From Defluviitaleaceae bacterium (GTDB lineage: Bacteria; Bacillota; Clostridia; Lachnospirales; WRAX01), in assembly GCA_009785555.1 (NCBI GenBank), contig WQWB01000007.1, positions 1-43,098 of the forward strand: 43,098 bases of DNA. Reading direction: 5' to 3'. The position numbers were made by a program, and so were the translations under genes. Under the pieces are notes generated by a model that was given only the letters and a program-made list of their open reading frames with translations, searched no databases and was not told the origin of the DNA. This document shows, one piece after another, positions 9,225 to 17,720 of this stretch. Position 1 is the stretch's first letter. Each line of letters opens with the position of its first letter.

Positions 9225-9947
9225 CTAAAACATTTTTGCCGTGTTTATAAACCTGTCCACGGTAAGGTTATTGGCCGCGGCGTATGCTTTGCCGTCTGCC
9301 GCCCATAGTAGGCCGCGCCTCATTATCACGGCCGCTTCGGGCGATTTGTCGAAAACGTTGTCATGGTGCCCCAATGCGTTATAGAATACGCGGCCAAGCC
9401 CCCAATGCTTCGTCCAAACCACTGGCATGTCAACCGGCTTGTTTGCGCTGTTATAATACGGTACGGCTGGGAAGCGCGTAGTGGCCAGCACCTCAATGGC
9501 GGGGTCGATATGTAAGTAATAATGCTCGCTCTTTACGGGGAAATCAGCTATACCTTCTACGATTGGGTTAGAATGCGCGGTGACGTTTACTATATATTCC
9601 ACACCGTCGCCACCAGGGTGGCTTACCCAGTTTGCGCCGGTGATGAACTGCCACATCACGTCCTCGCGGAATGCGTCGCACATGCCTCCGTGGCAGCCAG
9701 CAAGCCCAACACCAGCGCCGACGGCTTTTGCTACGTTTTCACTGCACCCTCCGGGGAGTTTGCCGCCTGTCCAGCACGCCACCAAAAGGTCAAGCTGCAT
9801 TAATGCATCTGCGTCGGACAAACAATCCAAAGTGTCGGAAATGGTGACGTCGAATCGTTCCTCCGTAAGCATCGCCGCAAACCGCTTGGATACCAAGTCG
9901 GGTTGGTGGCCGTCCCAGCCGCCTTGGAAGATTAATGCTTTTTTCAT
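9225..9947 (-). CDS. ThuA domain-containing protein
   Basis: FQGGWDGHQP; GAGVGLAGCHGGMCDAFR; PVVWTKHWGLGRVFYNALGHHDNVFD motifs. Confidence 0.88.
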   Translation of the reverse strand: MKKALIFQGGWDGHQPDLVSKRFAAMLTEERFDVTISDTLDCLSDADALMQLDLLVACWTGGKLPGGCSENVAKAVGAGVGLAGCHGGMCDAFREDVMWQFITGANWVSHPGGDGVEYIVNVTAHSNPIVEGIADFPVKSEHYYLHIDPAIEVLATTRFPAVPYYNSANKPVDMPVVWTKHWGLGRVFYNALGHHDNVFDKSPEAAVIMRRGLLWAADGKAYAAANNLTVDRFINTAKMF

Positions 9948-9974
9948 AATTACCTCCGATGTTATACGTATAAT

Positions 9975-10011
9975 TAAACAACCCCCGACGCCGTAAGGAT
10001 ATCGAGGGTTG
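9975..10011 (-). terminator. Intrinsic terminator downstream of tRNA-Leu
   Basis: Minus strand CAACCCTCGA...TCGGGGGTTG (10-bp stem, one G-U) followed by TTTAATT. Confidence 0.7.
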
Positions 10012-10019
10012 CTTTAGTA

Positions 10020-10099
10020 TGCCGATGGTGGGACTCGAACCCACATGGTTTCCCGCACGATTTTGAGTCGTGTGCGTATACCAATTCCGCCACATCGGC
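10020..10099 (-). tRNA. tRNA-Leu (anticodon CAA)
   Basis: Cloverleaf: GCCGATG/CATCGGC acceptor, CACGA-CTCAAAA-TCGTG anticodon arm, GTGGG-TTCGAGT-CCCAC T-arm, variable arm, discriminator A. Confidence 0.95.
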
Positions 10100-10161
10100 G
10101 TTACTGGGACATTTTAGCAGAAAACCACAGGTTTGTCAATATATTTTTTAGTAATAATGCG

Positions 10162-10875
10162 TTAAGCTGTGCGGGTGGATACTTCGTTTGGCAACATGAA
10201 TACGTTCGCGATGTCAATGGAGAAATGCAGGAGGATTACCGGTATCAAGCTGCCTGCGGCTATGTAGAGGTACCCCATACCAACGCCTATTGCCCCGGTC
10301 ATCACGACGCCGCGTGTGCCTTGATACATATGACAAAGGCCGAATATGGCACCTGAAGCGAAAACGACTGTAATTGGCGCAATGCCGGGGAATATGGCGA
10401 AGAAAAGATAAAAGAGGAAGCCTCGGAAGATGATTTCCTCGGTGATACCCGCGGTTGCGGAGACGGCCGTCCACCACAACCGTTCCTTTTTATTGCGCGG
10501 CAGCGCCAACGCATTGCCTGAACCGTATTTCTTTACCGTTTTTTGGCCGTAAATTGGTTTTATTATGGGGATAACCATGTGGGTTAGCAATGCGCCGCAT
10601 AGGATAAAAGTGATGACGGTAGAGCGCATGTTGTCCGTGGGGTTTAACGGGCGAAACCCGATGTCTCGGAAACTGATGTCTGAAATTAAAACTATAGCCA
10701 ATACTGCAGCTGTTTGGATCCATGCTTTGATTATTGACTTTACATACCTCTTAACTTTAGTGCCGGGAACAGCTGTGGAAACGGCAAGCTTTAACCTGCG
10801 TGCTGTTAGGTATGCGCCACTTACCAAATAAGTGACGGATAAAAGTAATAGAATTAAATATAAAGTTGTAATCAT
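10162..10875 (-). CDS. CPBP family intramembrane (CAAX) metalloprotease
   Basis: Multi-TM; TEEIIFRGFLFYLFF and GLCHMYQGTRGVVMTGAIGVGMGYLYIA...HFSIDIANV motifs. Confidence 0.88.
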   Translation of the reverse strand: MITTLYLILLLLSVTYLVSGAYLTARRLKLAVSTAVPGTKVKRYVKSIIKAWIQTAAVLAIVLISDISFRDIGFRPLNPTDNMRSTVITFILCGALLTHMVIPIIKPIYGQKTVKKYGSGNALALPRNKKERLWWTAVSATAGITEEIIFRGFLFYLFFAIFPGIAPITVVFASGAIFGLCHMYQGTRGVVMTGAIGVGMGYLYIAAGSLIPVILLHFSIDIANVFMLPNEVSTRTA

Positions 10876-10879
10876 TTGG

Positions 10880-11443
10880 TCAATTCACCATTTCCTCTAA
10901 TTTTTTTATACATTCTTCCGCCCATTGCAAGTGTGCGTTGGTGTTATAGATACTATAGTCGTGCGTCATCTGCCAAAACATGGCCTCGCCGCCGCTGTCG
11001 GGGCGGGCGGCTTTATAAGCGTCGATGGTTTCCTGGTTTGCTTTTACCCGTTCGTCTAAACCGCGAATGCAGCTGTCGCGGAAGGTTTTGAATCGCTCTA
11101 ACACGACATCCGGTGCGGCCGCGCCGAAAAATACGTGAAGTAGGAATGGGTCGTGGTAGGTCTGAAACATTGGGCCTGGATTATGCATATAATCGTCGAA
11201 AACGCCTAATCCGTCTTCCGTGATGCGGTAAACTCTTTTGTTGGGTTTGTTCTCCTGTATTACAGTATGGGAGGTTACCCAGCCCTTTTCTTCCATCCGC
11301 TTAAGCTCTCGATAGATTTGGCTGGTAGGGGCGTTCCACATCTGGTTTATGGAAACCTCAAAGAGTTTAGCCAAGCCGTAGCCTGTGTTTTCGCGGTATC
11401 TTAGTAATCCAAGTAAGCCATATTGTAAAGATATAATGTCCAC
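10880..11443 (-). CDS. PadR family transcriptional regulator
   Basis: QYGLLGLLRYRENTGYGLAKLFE...TSQIYRELKRMEEKGWVTS winged-helix. Confidence 0.9.
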   Translation of the reverse strand: MDIISLQYGLLGLLRYRENTGYGLAKLFEVSINQMWNAPTSQIYRELKRMEEKGWVTSHTVIQENKPNKRVYRITEDGLGVFDDYMHNPGPMFQTYHDPFLLHVFFGAAAPDVVLERFKTFRDSCIRGLDERVKANQETIDAYKAARPDSGGEAMFWQMTHDYSIYNTNAHLQWAEECIKKLEEMVN

Positions 11444-11464
11444 CTCCTCATATAGATAACCAGT

Positions 11465-11493
11465 ATTATATATAACTAGATGAATAATGTCAA
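11465..11493 (-). promoter_or_regulatory. Sigma-A promoter for padR-CPBP operon
   Basis: Minus strand TTGACA-N17-TATAAT. Confidence 0.85.
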
Positions 11494-11524
11494 GTAAATT
11501 TTTCGCTTTGATATAAAAAAATTC

Positions 11525-11553
11525 TTGACATTCATTTATGTAAACGTTATGAT
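11525..11553 (+). promoter_or_regulatory. Sigma-A promoter for FAD/Fe-S oxidoreductase
   Basis: TTGACA-N17-TATGAT upstream of GAGGAACG..TTG start. Confidence 0.85.
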
Positions 11554-11586
11554 TGTTGAAAAATAAGGATTTGAGGAACGATATAA

Positions 11587-14277
11587 TTGGAAAATACTTT
11601 CACAATCGATAATATAAAAGTTACGTACAATCCCGGCGAGATGATAGCAGCCGCCGCCAGCCGCGCTGGTGTTATAATACCTACGCTATGCCATGACGAG
11701 CGCGTAAAGCCATACGGTGCGTGCGGCATCTGCGTGTTGGAGGAGATAGGTAAGCCGCGTCTCGTGCGTGCCTGTTCATCCGTACCTACGCAGGACGCGC
11801 AGTATTTTTCTGATACGGTGCGCGTAAAATTAACACGCCGCACGGTGCTGGAGCTTCTTTTGTCTGATCATAAAGGAGATTGTTTGCCGCCGTGCAAGCT
11901 GGCGTGCCCCGCACAGACAGATTGCCGAGGCTATGTTGGGCTTATCGCAAACGGCGAGTACGAAGCCGCCGCCGCGCTTATGCGTGAGAAACTACCGCTG
12001 CCACGTTCTTTGGGCCGTGTTTGCCCGCATCCATGTGAGGATGCCTGCAGACGCGAGCTTGTGGAAGAACCCATCAATATCGCGCATTTAAAATATTTTG
12101 CGGCAGATATGTTTCCTCCCGTAAAGCCGGAGATACCTGCGGAAACAGGTAAACGCATCGCAGTTATCGGTGGCGGGCCGGGCGGCCTCAGCGCGGCTTA
12201 TTTTACGAGATTAAAAGGCCATGCCGTTACTCTGTATGATCAAAACCCGGAAATGGGAGGCATGTTGCGTTATGGAATACCGGAGTACCGTTTGCCCCGC
12301 AATGTTATTGCCGAAGAATCACAATTTATTGAAGGTTTAGGCGTAAAATTCGTCAACAACGCAAAAATAGGTGATAACTATTCGTTTAAGGAAATTAGGG
12401 ATAAGCATGACGCGGTTATCGTCGCCATTGGCGCGTGGACTTCAGCCGGATTAAATATACCCGGCGACAGTTTGCCCGGCGTTACCGGTGGGATAGAGTT
12501 TTTGCTTGAGGTGGCGAAAGGCAATCCTCCATCATGTAAAGACAAGTGCGTAGCTATAGTAGGCGGCGGAAATACGGCGATGGACGCGGCGCGCACGGCT
12601 GTACGCCTTGGCGCAAAAAGCGTAACCGTCGTGTACAGGCGTACACAGAAGGAAATGCCGGCTTTACCCATAGAAATTATGGAAGGTCTTGAGGAATCCG
12701 TTGAGTTTAAGTACCTTTCTGCTCCCGTATCTATTGAGGAAAGCGCAGGCGCGCTTAGATTCCACATACAGAAAATGGAGCTTGGGGAGCCGGACGTAAA
12801 TGGTCGCCGTACACCAATTGCCGTAGAGGGCGCAATGGAAGCGCTTGACGTTGACATGGTTATTGCCGCAATAGGGCAGTCTGTCAATTTTGCGGGGTTT
12901 GAGGATGTTGGGTTCGACCTGTCCCGCCGGTCAACGATCTTGGTGGACGAGGTAACGTGCGAGTCGTCAGTTCCCGGTGTGTTTGCCGTGGGCGATGCGG
13001 TAAACAAGGGGCCGCATATCGCCGTATCAGCCATAGCGCATGCGGAGCGCGCGGCGCGTGCGGTGGATTTGCATTTGCAGGGTTTCTGCCTGCTCTATAA
13101 TAAACCTATCCTCGTGGAGCAGGAACTTAGTAAAGATTGTTTCGCGCACGTTAATAAACAGGCGAGACAAAAAATGCCGCACAATATGCCGGAAGAGCGT
13201 AAGGTTTCTTTTGTTGAAGTAAACCACGGTTACGGCGCGGAAGATGCACAAAGAGAGGCGGCGCGTTGCTTGGAATGCGGGTGCGACGATTTCTATGAAT
13301 GCAAGCTGATAAAATACGCAAATGAATATTCGGCGGATGTTAATAAATATAAGGGTGATTCGCACATTGTCAAATCTAAGATAGATGAGCATAAAAATAT
13401 TGTGAGAAATGAAGGGAAGTGTATCCTTTGCGGTATTTGCGTTCGCGTGTGCGACGAACGGATAGGCATTGCAAGCCTAGGCCTTGCCGGGCGTGGATTT
13501 AACACCGCCGCCATACCGGCAATGGGTGGCACACTTAATGAAGCGGGATGTGTAAGCTGCGGGAGTTGCGTATCGCTTTGTCCGACGGGCGCACTCACGG
13601 AACGCGCGACGAATAAGTATATTGCCGTGCAGGAAGAGTTTGCCGAAACGATATGCCCTGGCTGTACGCTTGCATGCCCCGTTACGGCGGCAGTATACGG
13701 CGGAAAGCTGCGCCGTGTATTACCAAGAGGGGAGAAGACTCTTCTGTGTGAAAAGGGTAAATTCTATTTTACAAGTGATGAGTTCAACACAAACCGTCTT
13801 ACACATGCGGTTATAAAAGGGGTGCCGTCGGATGTAGGCGCGGCAACGGCTGCGTTGGCGGCGAAAATGCAGGAAGTTTATGGCAAATACGGTGCAGGCA
13901 GCATTTGCATCGCGCTCTCGCCGTCGATGACGAGCGGGGATTTTGAATATATAAATAATTATGTAAAGCAGTTTAAGCCGGTCTTGGCCACTTATATGCC
14001 GCAAAACCTGCCGAGACTTACTCTGGAGGATATGATAGAGAACCCCGATCTAAAACGTGTACGCTTTTTGGGTGAGGAAAATATAAAAGCAGTTGAGGGT
14101 ATCGTGTACCTAGACCCGGCGGAACCCATCGGTCGCGGCGTAAAGTTGTTATTCGCCGTTGGGGAGCATCCATGGGAGATAAACTTGGATAATTTGGAGT
14201 TTTACGCCATAACGTCGCGTACGCCGTGTGAGGCGGATGTAGTTCTGCCGCTTATCGGCAATCCGATGCTTAAATAA
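11587..14277 (+). CDS. Multi-domain FAD-dependent oxidoreductase: N-terminal [2Fe-2S], GltD-like NAD(P)/FAD core, ferredoxin clusters, truncated NuoG/molybdopterin-oxidoreductase-like C-terminus
   Basis: CHDERVKPYGACGICVLE ([2Fe-2S]); CKLACPAQTDCRGY; GGGPGGLSAAYFTRLKGHAVTLYD; CILCGICVRVC and CVSCGSCVSLCPTGAL ([4Fe-4S]); CPGCTLACPVTAAV...LCEKGKFYF. TTG start. Confidence 0.88.
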   Translation: MENTFTIDNIKVTYNPGEMIAAAASRAGVIIPTLCHDERVKPYGACGICVLEEIGKPRLVRACSSVPTQDAQYFSDTVRVKLTRRTVLELLLSDHKGDCLPPCKLACPAQTDCRGYVGLIANGEYEAAAALMREKLPLPRSLGRVCPHPCEDACRRELVEEPINIAHLKYFAADMFPPVKPEIPAETGKRIAVIGGGPGGLSAAYFTRLKGHAVTLYDQNPEMGGMLRYGIPEYRLPRNVIAEESQFIEGLGVKFVNNAKIGDNYSFKEIRDKHDAVIVAIGAWTSAGLNIPGDSLPGVTGGIEFLLEVAKGNPPSCKDKCVAIVGGGNTAMDAARTAVRLGAKSVTVVYRRTQKEMPALPIEIMEGLEESVEFKYLSAPVSIEESAGALRFHIQKMELGEPDVNGRRTPIAVEGAMEALDVDMVIAAIGQSVNFAGFEDVGFDLSRRSTILVDEVTCESSVPGVFAVGDAVNKGPHIAVSAIAHAERAARAVDLHLQGFCLLYNKPILVEQELSKDCFAHVNKQARQKMPHNMPEERKVSFVEVNHGYGAEDAQREAARCLECGCDDFYECKLIKYANEYSADVNKYKGDSHIVKSKIDEHKNIVRNEGKCILCGICVRVCDERIGIASLGLAGRGFNTAAIPAMGGTLNEAGCVSCGSCVSLCPTGALTERATNKYIAVQEEFAETICPGCTLACPVTAAVYGGKLRRVLPRGEKTLLCEKGKFYFTSDEFNTNRLTHAVIKGVPSDVGAATAALAAKMQEVYGKYGAGSICIALSPSMTSGDFEYINNYVKQFKPVLATYMPQNLPRLTLEDMIENPDLKRVRFLGEENIKAVEGIVYLDPAEPIGRGVKLLFAVGEHPWEINLDNLEFYAITSRTPCEADVVLPLIGNPMLK

Positions 14278-14343
14278 AGGGAAGTCCGTAGAGTAGTTAC
14301 AAATGCAACCATTCCTCTATTACTAAATAATTTCAAAAACCCC

Positions 14344-14374
14344 TTGATTCTTCCCTAAGGGAAGGTGTTACAAT
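14344..14374 (+). promoter_or_regulatory. MerR-type promoter with 19-bp spacer and dyad operator
   Basis: TTGATT-N19-TACAAT; spacer holds perfect dyad CTTCCC-TAA-GGGAAG (14350-14364). Confidence 0.8.
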
Positions 14375-14406
14375 AGGCGTAACATATTTTTAAAGGAGGA
14401 TACAAA

Positions 14407-14952
14407 GTGTCTGAAAAAATAATTGAGGATGTCATCCGCGAAACGCTTATAGGTGATGAACAAAAAAACGCATTGGACTTTGTTTCATATTTAAGGGTAA
14501 ACGAAATCGAAATACCGCCAAATAAGCCTGGCGGCGATTTTTGGAACGCCGGTTATAAAGGTAGGGGTATCTGCGTCATAAACTTACCAGCGGTCTATGA
14601 CGATCATAACGGTTTTGACACCTTCATAAACGATTTGCCGCATGCATGGGATAATTTGTCTGATGGAGGGAAGGGCGATGGAGTCGCGGGTTTTCCCGTG
14701 CATGAGCGTACCAAGGAAATTATTTGGGCAAATGTACGCCCTCATGACCTAACTTGTCACGGTAAATGCAGCCCGGGAAGCACTAAGATGATTTTCGGAA
14801 AGAAATTTGACAATCTTTGTTCCAGTTTTTTAGGTATTTATAGCCCCGATGCTGAAACTGTGGATTGCATGAAGAAAATTGTTGGGGGATTAAAAAGCGA
14901 TATACTTAAAAATATTCAGAATGCAGAATCCGTAGAAGAAGGTAGGTCATGA
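14407..14952 (+). CDS. Uncharacterized protein co-transcribed with a MerR regulator
   Basis: GTG start after AAAGGAGG; 181 aa; overlaps start of downstream merR gene; family not recognised. Confidence 0.75.
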   Translation: MSEKIIEDVIRETLIGDEQKNALDFVSYLRVNEIEIPPNKPGGDFWNAGYKGRGICVINLPAVYDDHNGFDTFINDLPHAWDNLSDGGKGDGVAGFPVHERTKEIIWANVRPHDLTCHGKCSPGSTKMIFGKKFDNLCSSFLGIYSPDAETVDCMKKIVGGLKSDILKNIQNAESVEEGRS

Positions 14953-16001
14953 ACGAGCTTACGAAGATTAAGGATGTGTCAGCGCGGTACGCCATTACCG
15001 CGCGTACGCTTCGGTATTATGAAGATATAGGCCTGCTTGTAAGCGTACGCACGCCGGACTATGCCCACCGTATGTACGACGGCGCGGCCATTATGCGCTT
15101 GAAGCAAATTCTTATTTTGCGTAAACTTAATATCAGCGTTAAGGATATTAAACGCATCTTCGCTGCCGCAAACACTGAGGTTGTGTTGGAAGTGCTTGAT
15201 AAAAAAGCCGATGATATCGACGAGGAAGTTGCGCTTCTGCACGAGCTGAAGGCGATTGTGCTGGAATTTATCGCCCAGGTCAAAAAATCGGATTTCCATA
15301 ACGAAAACGAAGTTAAGCTCTTATATGATAAAGCCAAAGAGATAGAGACACAGTTGGCCGCAGGTTCGGTAGATGCACCAGCCGATGAGCAGTATGCCGC
15401 CGCGCGCTTGGCGGAAGTGGCGGAAAAGTTGGATAGCAAGCGTTTTGTACCGCCAATTGCCGTAAATACGTACAAACAGAGGATGAACGGTGCATGGCGG
15501 TTTATCGGCAAACGGTACGCAAGTGCCGACGAGGCGTGGGGTAACTGGTCGGAAATATGGGGTTTAAGCGAAAATAATTATTACGAGAATTACTTATTTA
15601 AGCAATTGATGATAGATCCTGCAATAATTTACTGCGACGGCAACCCGCAGGATGGAAGCGCTTTAATTGGCTTGATGTATCATAATTCTAACGTTCGGAA
15701 AGATTGTGAACCGTACCATTTTGAATATTGGCTTGGTTGCTTTACACCGGCAAATACGCTCGTTCCGGAAGGGTACGATTATGCGGACTTTCCTGAAGCG
15801 GACGTAATAACATGTTGGCTTTACGGTAAAAACGAGGATGTGTACGCGCATGAGCCGGTTGCGTTTGATAGGATGTTTGATGAGGGCTTTAAGCCACATG
15901 ATGATTGGTGGTTTGAACGTTACGTACCGCACCGCGAAATAGCGGACAAGCACGGCTATAAAATCGCGGATATTTGCTTCTTTCAACCAATTAACGAATA
16001 A
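14949..16001 (+). CDS. MerR family regulator with C-terminal GyrI-like effector-binding domain
   Basis: KIKDVSARYAITARTLRYYEDIGLLVSVRTPDYAHRMYDGAAIMRLKQILILRKLNISVKDI; C-terminal ~170 aa ligand-binding-like. Confidence 0.88.
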   Translation: MNELTKIKDVSARYAITARTLRYYEDIGLLVSVRTPDYAHRMYDGAAIMRLKQILILRKLNISVKDIKRIFAAANTEVVLEVLDKKADDIDEEVALLHELKAIVLEFIAQVKKSDFHNENEVKLLYDKAKEIETQLAAGSVDAPADEQYAAARLAEVAEKLDSKRFVPPIAVNTYKQRMNGAWRFIGKRYASADEAWGNWSEIWGLSENNYYENYLFKQLMIDPAIIYCDGNPQDGSALIGLMYHNSNVRKDCEPYHFEYWLGCFTPANTLVPEGYDYADFPEADVITCWLYGKNEDVYAHEPVAFDRMFDEGFKPHDDWWFERYVPHREIADKHGYKIADICFFQPINE

Positions 16002-16056
16002 AAGAATAAACATATAAATTCCGGCGCAAAATAAGGCAAATCATTAACATTAATTT

Positions 16057-17262
16057 ATGAGGTGCTTTATGAAAAAATATTTTGCTGCCGGGATTTTTAT
16101 TGTTTTACTTTTAACGGTAATTACCCATGTTATGGCTGAAACGGAAAAACATACCGAGAAACCGACGGTTGAGGCGCGCGGTGCGATTTTGGTTGATTTA
16201 GAGTCCGGACGTATCTTGTGGGGAAAGAATCAAGACGATGAATTAGCCATGGCAAGTACCACGAAAATAATGACAGCGATGCTTTGCCTGGAACTGGGCA
16301 ATTTAAACGATATTGTAACGGTAAGCCGCCGCGCCGCCGTAGCGCCTCGTGTCAAGATGTACTTGCAAGAGGGTGAAAAGATAAAGCTTGAGCTTCTTCT
16401 GTACGCTTTGATGCTTCAAAGTTCCAACGATGCAGCTGTTGCCATTGCCGAGCATATCAGCGGTACGGTGGAAGAGTTTTGCGCGTTGATGACAGCGAAG
16501 GCGAAGGAGCTTGGAGCTGAAAATACGGTTTTTGAGACACCGAACGGCTTGGACGCGGGTGACCATCACTCCACCGCGTCGGACCTGGCGATAATAACGC
16601 GCTACGCTATGAAGAACGATAAATTCGTTAAGATAATAAACACGCACGAATACAGCGGCCAAAGTTCCCGCCGCGATTATCACATATACAATAAAAACCG
16701 CCTATTGTCGGAGTATCGCGGTGCGAACGGAGTAAAGACGGGATTTACGGGTAAAGCCGGATATTGCTTTGTAGGGTCGGCAGAGCGGGACGATTTGTCC
16801 CTAATATCCGTTGTCCTCGCCAGCGGCTGGGGTGGGCGAGGCCGTGAGCAGCGCTGGAATGATACGAAGGAAATCCTTAACTACGGCTTCAACAATTACA
16901 AAAACGAGACCATAGTTGTGGAAGGCGATACGGCAGGGAACTTGATAGTGGAACGCTCCAAGACGACGAATATAACGCTTGTATTTTCGGAAAAATTGCG
17001 CCTGCCGATTACTGAGGAGGAAAAGGGTAACCTGCGTATGGAACGAGACCTTCCGAGTCAGCTTCGCGCGCCGATAACCGCCGGCAACGTCGTCGGCACA
17101 TGCACCATATACGCGGGTGAAGAAAAGTTGGCGGAAATTGACGTGATAACTACCGCGAATGCGGAGAGGCACGATTTGAAAACATCGATGGAGAAGGTGC
17201 TTGCGTCGCTTTTAGAGATATTCACGTCCGGTAAAGTTGACGTAGTGTTGCCGGAATTTTAA
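16057..17262 (+). CDS. D-alanyl-D-alanine carboxypeptidase (DacF-type, peptidase S11)
   Basis: Signal peptide; MASTTKIMT (SxxK), SSND (SxN), GVKTGFTGKAGYCF (KTG). Confidence 0.93.
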   Translation: MRCFMKKYFAAGIFIVLLLTVITHVMAETEKHTEKPTVEARGAILVDLESGRILWGKNQDDELAMASTTKIMTAMLCLELGNLNDIVTVSRRAAVAPRVKMYLQEGEKIKLELLLYALMLQSSNDAAVAIAEHISGTVEEFCALMTAKAKELGAENTVFETPNGLDAGDHHSTASDLAIITRYAMKNDKFVKIINTHEYSGQSSRRDYHIYNKNRLLSEYRGANGVKTGFTGKAGYCFVGSAERDDLSLISVVLASGWGGRGREQRWNDTKEILNYGFNNYKNETIVVEGDTAGNLIVERSKTTNITLVFSEKLRLPITEEEKGNLRMERDLPSQLRAPITAGNVVGTCTIYAGEEKLAEIDVITTANAERHDLKTSMEKVLASLLEIFTSGKVDVVLPEF

Positions 17263-17263
17263 G

Positions 17264-17357
17264 GGTTTATATAAACCACGAAAAGATGTCTGCGCCGCGC
17301 TAAATACAAGAAAAATGCGAAAGAGTTATTTTCGTGTGTTTCGTGTATTTTGTGGTT
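17264..17357 (+). terminator. Extended hairpin region after dacF
   Basis: Perfect palindrome GGTTTATATAAACC (17264-17277) right after the stop; AACCACgAAAA...TTTTGTGGTT long-range pairing with nested CGAAA/TTTCG and AATACA/TGTATT. Confidence 0.4.
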
Positions 17358-17428
17358 ATTTATTAAAATGTCTAAACCCATACTAGCTGCATAAAATGTA
17401 ATAATATACTTAATACGGCGGTGTTTTT

Positions 17429-17593
17429 ATGCGCAGACGGTTTAGGAGAATCGCTCACATGCGTGTTTTGGCGGGCATTGTGTGCGTATCGATGGGCGTG
17501 GGTATGCTTCTTGTGCTGTTTATACCTGCGTGGGGCTTTTTTGCGGCGGCATTTTTGGTTATTATCGGGCTTTGGAATTTGTACATGTGCTGA
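17429..17593 (+). CDS. Small membrane protein (54 aa, not in ORF track)
   Basis: MRRRFRRIAHMRVLAGIVCVSMGVGMLLVLFIPAWGFFAAAFLVIIGLWNLYMC*: basic N-terminus plus two hydrophobic segments. Confidence 0.55.
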   Translation: MRRRFRRIAHMRVLAGIVCVSMGVGMLLVLFIPAWGFFAAAFLVIIGLWNLYMC

Positions 17594-17605
17594 GAGTAGA
17601 ATTAA

Positions 17606-17629
17606 TATTGACAAATATTTGAAAGTACG
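17606..17629 (+). repeat. 24-bp direct repeat, left copy (glgC promoter duplicate)
   Basis: TATTGACAAATATTTGAAAGTACG identical to 19009-19032. Confidence 0.95.
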
Positions 17630-17630
17630 C

Positions 17631-17673
17631 GGTGAGTAAGGGCGCAGACATGGTATTCTTACAAAAAGCAAAT
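17631..17673 (+). pseudogene. Decayed glgC 5' fragment
   Basis: Gapless match (about 29/43 nt) to glgC 19110-19152; same frame gives GE*GRRHGILTKSK vs [14 protein letters not shown]. Confidence 0.55.
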
Positions 17674-17711
17674 AAAAAAGCCGCAATAACATAATGCAGT
17701 TTTTGCGGCTT
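17672..17711 (-). terminator. Intrinsic terminator of secreted-protein gene pair
   Basis: Minus strand AAGCCGCAA...TTGCGGCTT followed by TTTTTATT. Confidence 0.8.
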
Positions 17712-17720
17712 AGAGATTAA

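Noticed and set aside
12378-13034. 218-aa minus ORF inside the FAD/Fe-S oxidoreductase
   Set aside because: Ser/Thr/Pro-rich shadow ORF antisense to a strongly supported gene.
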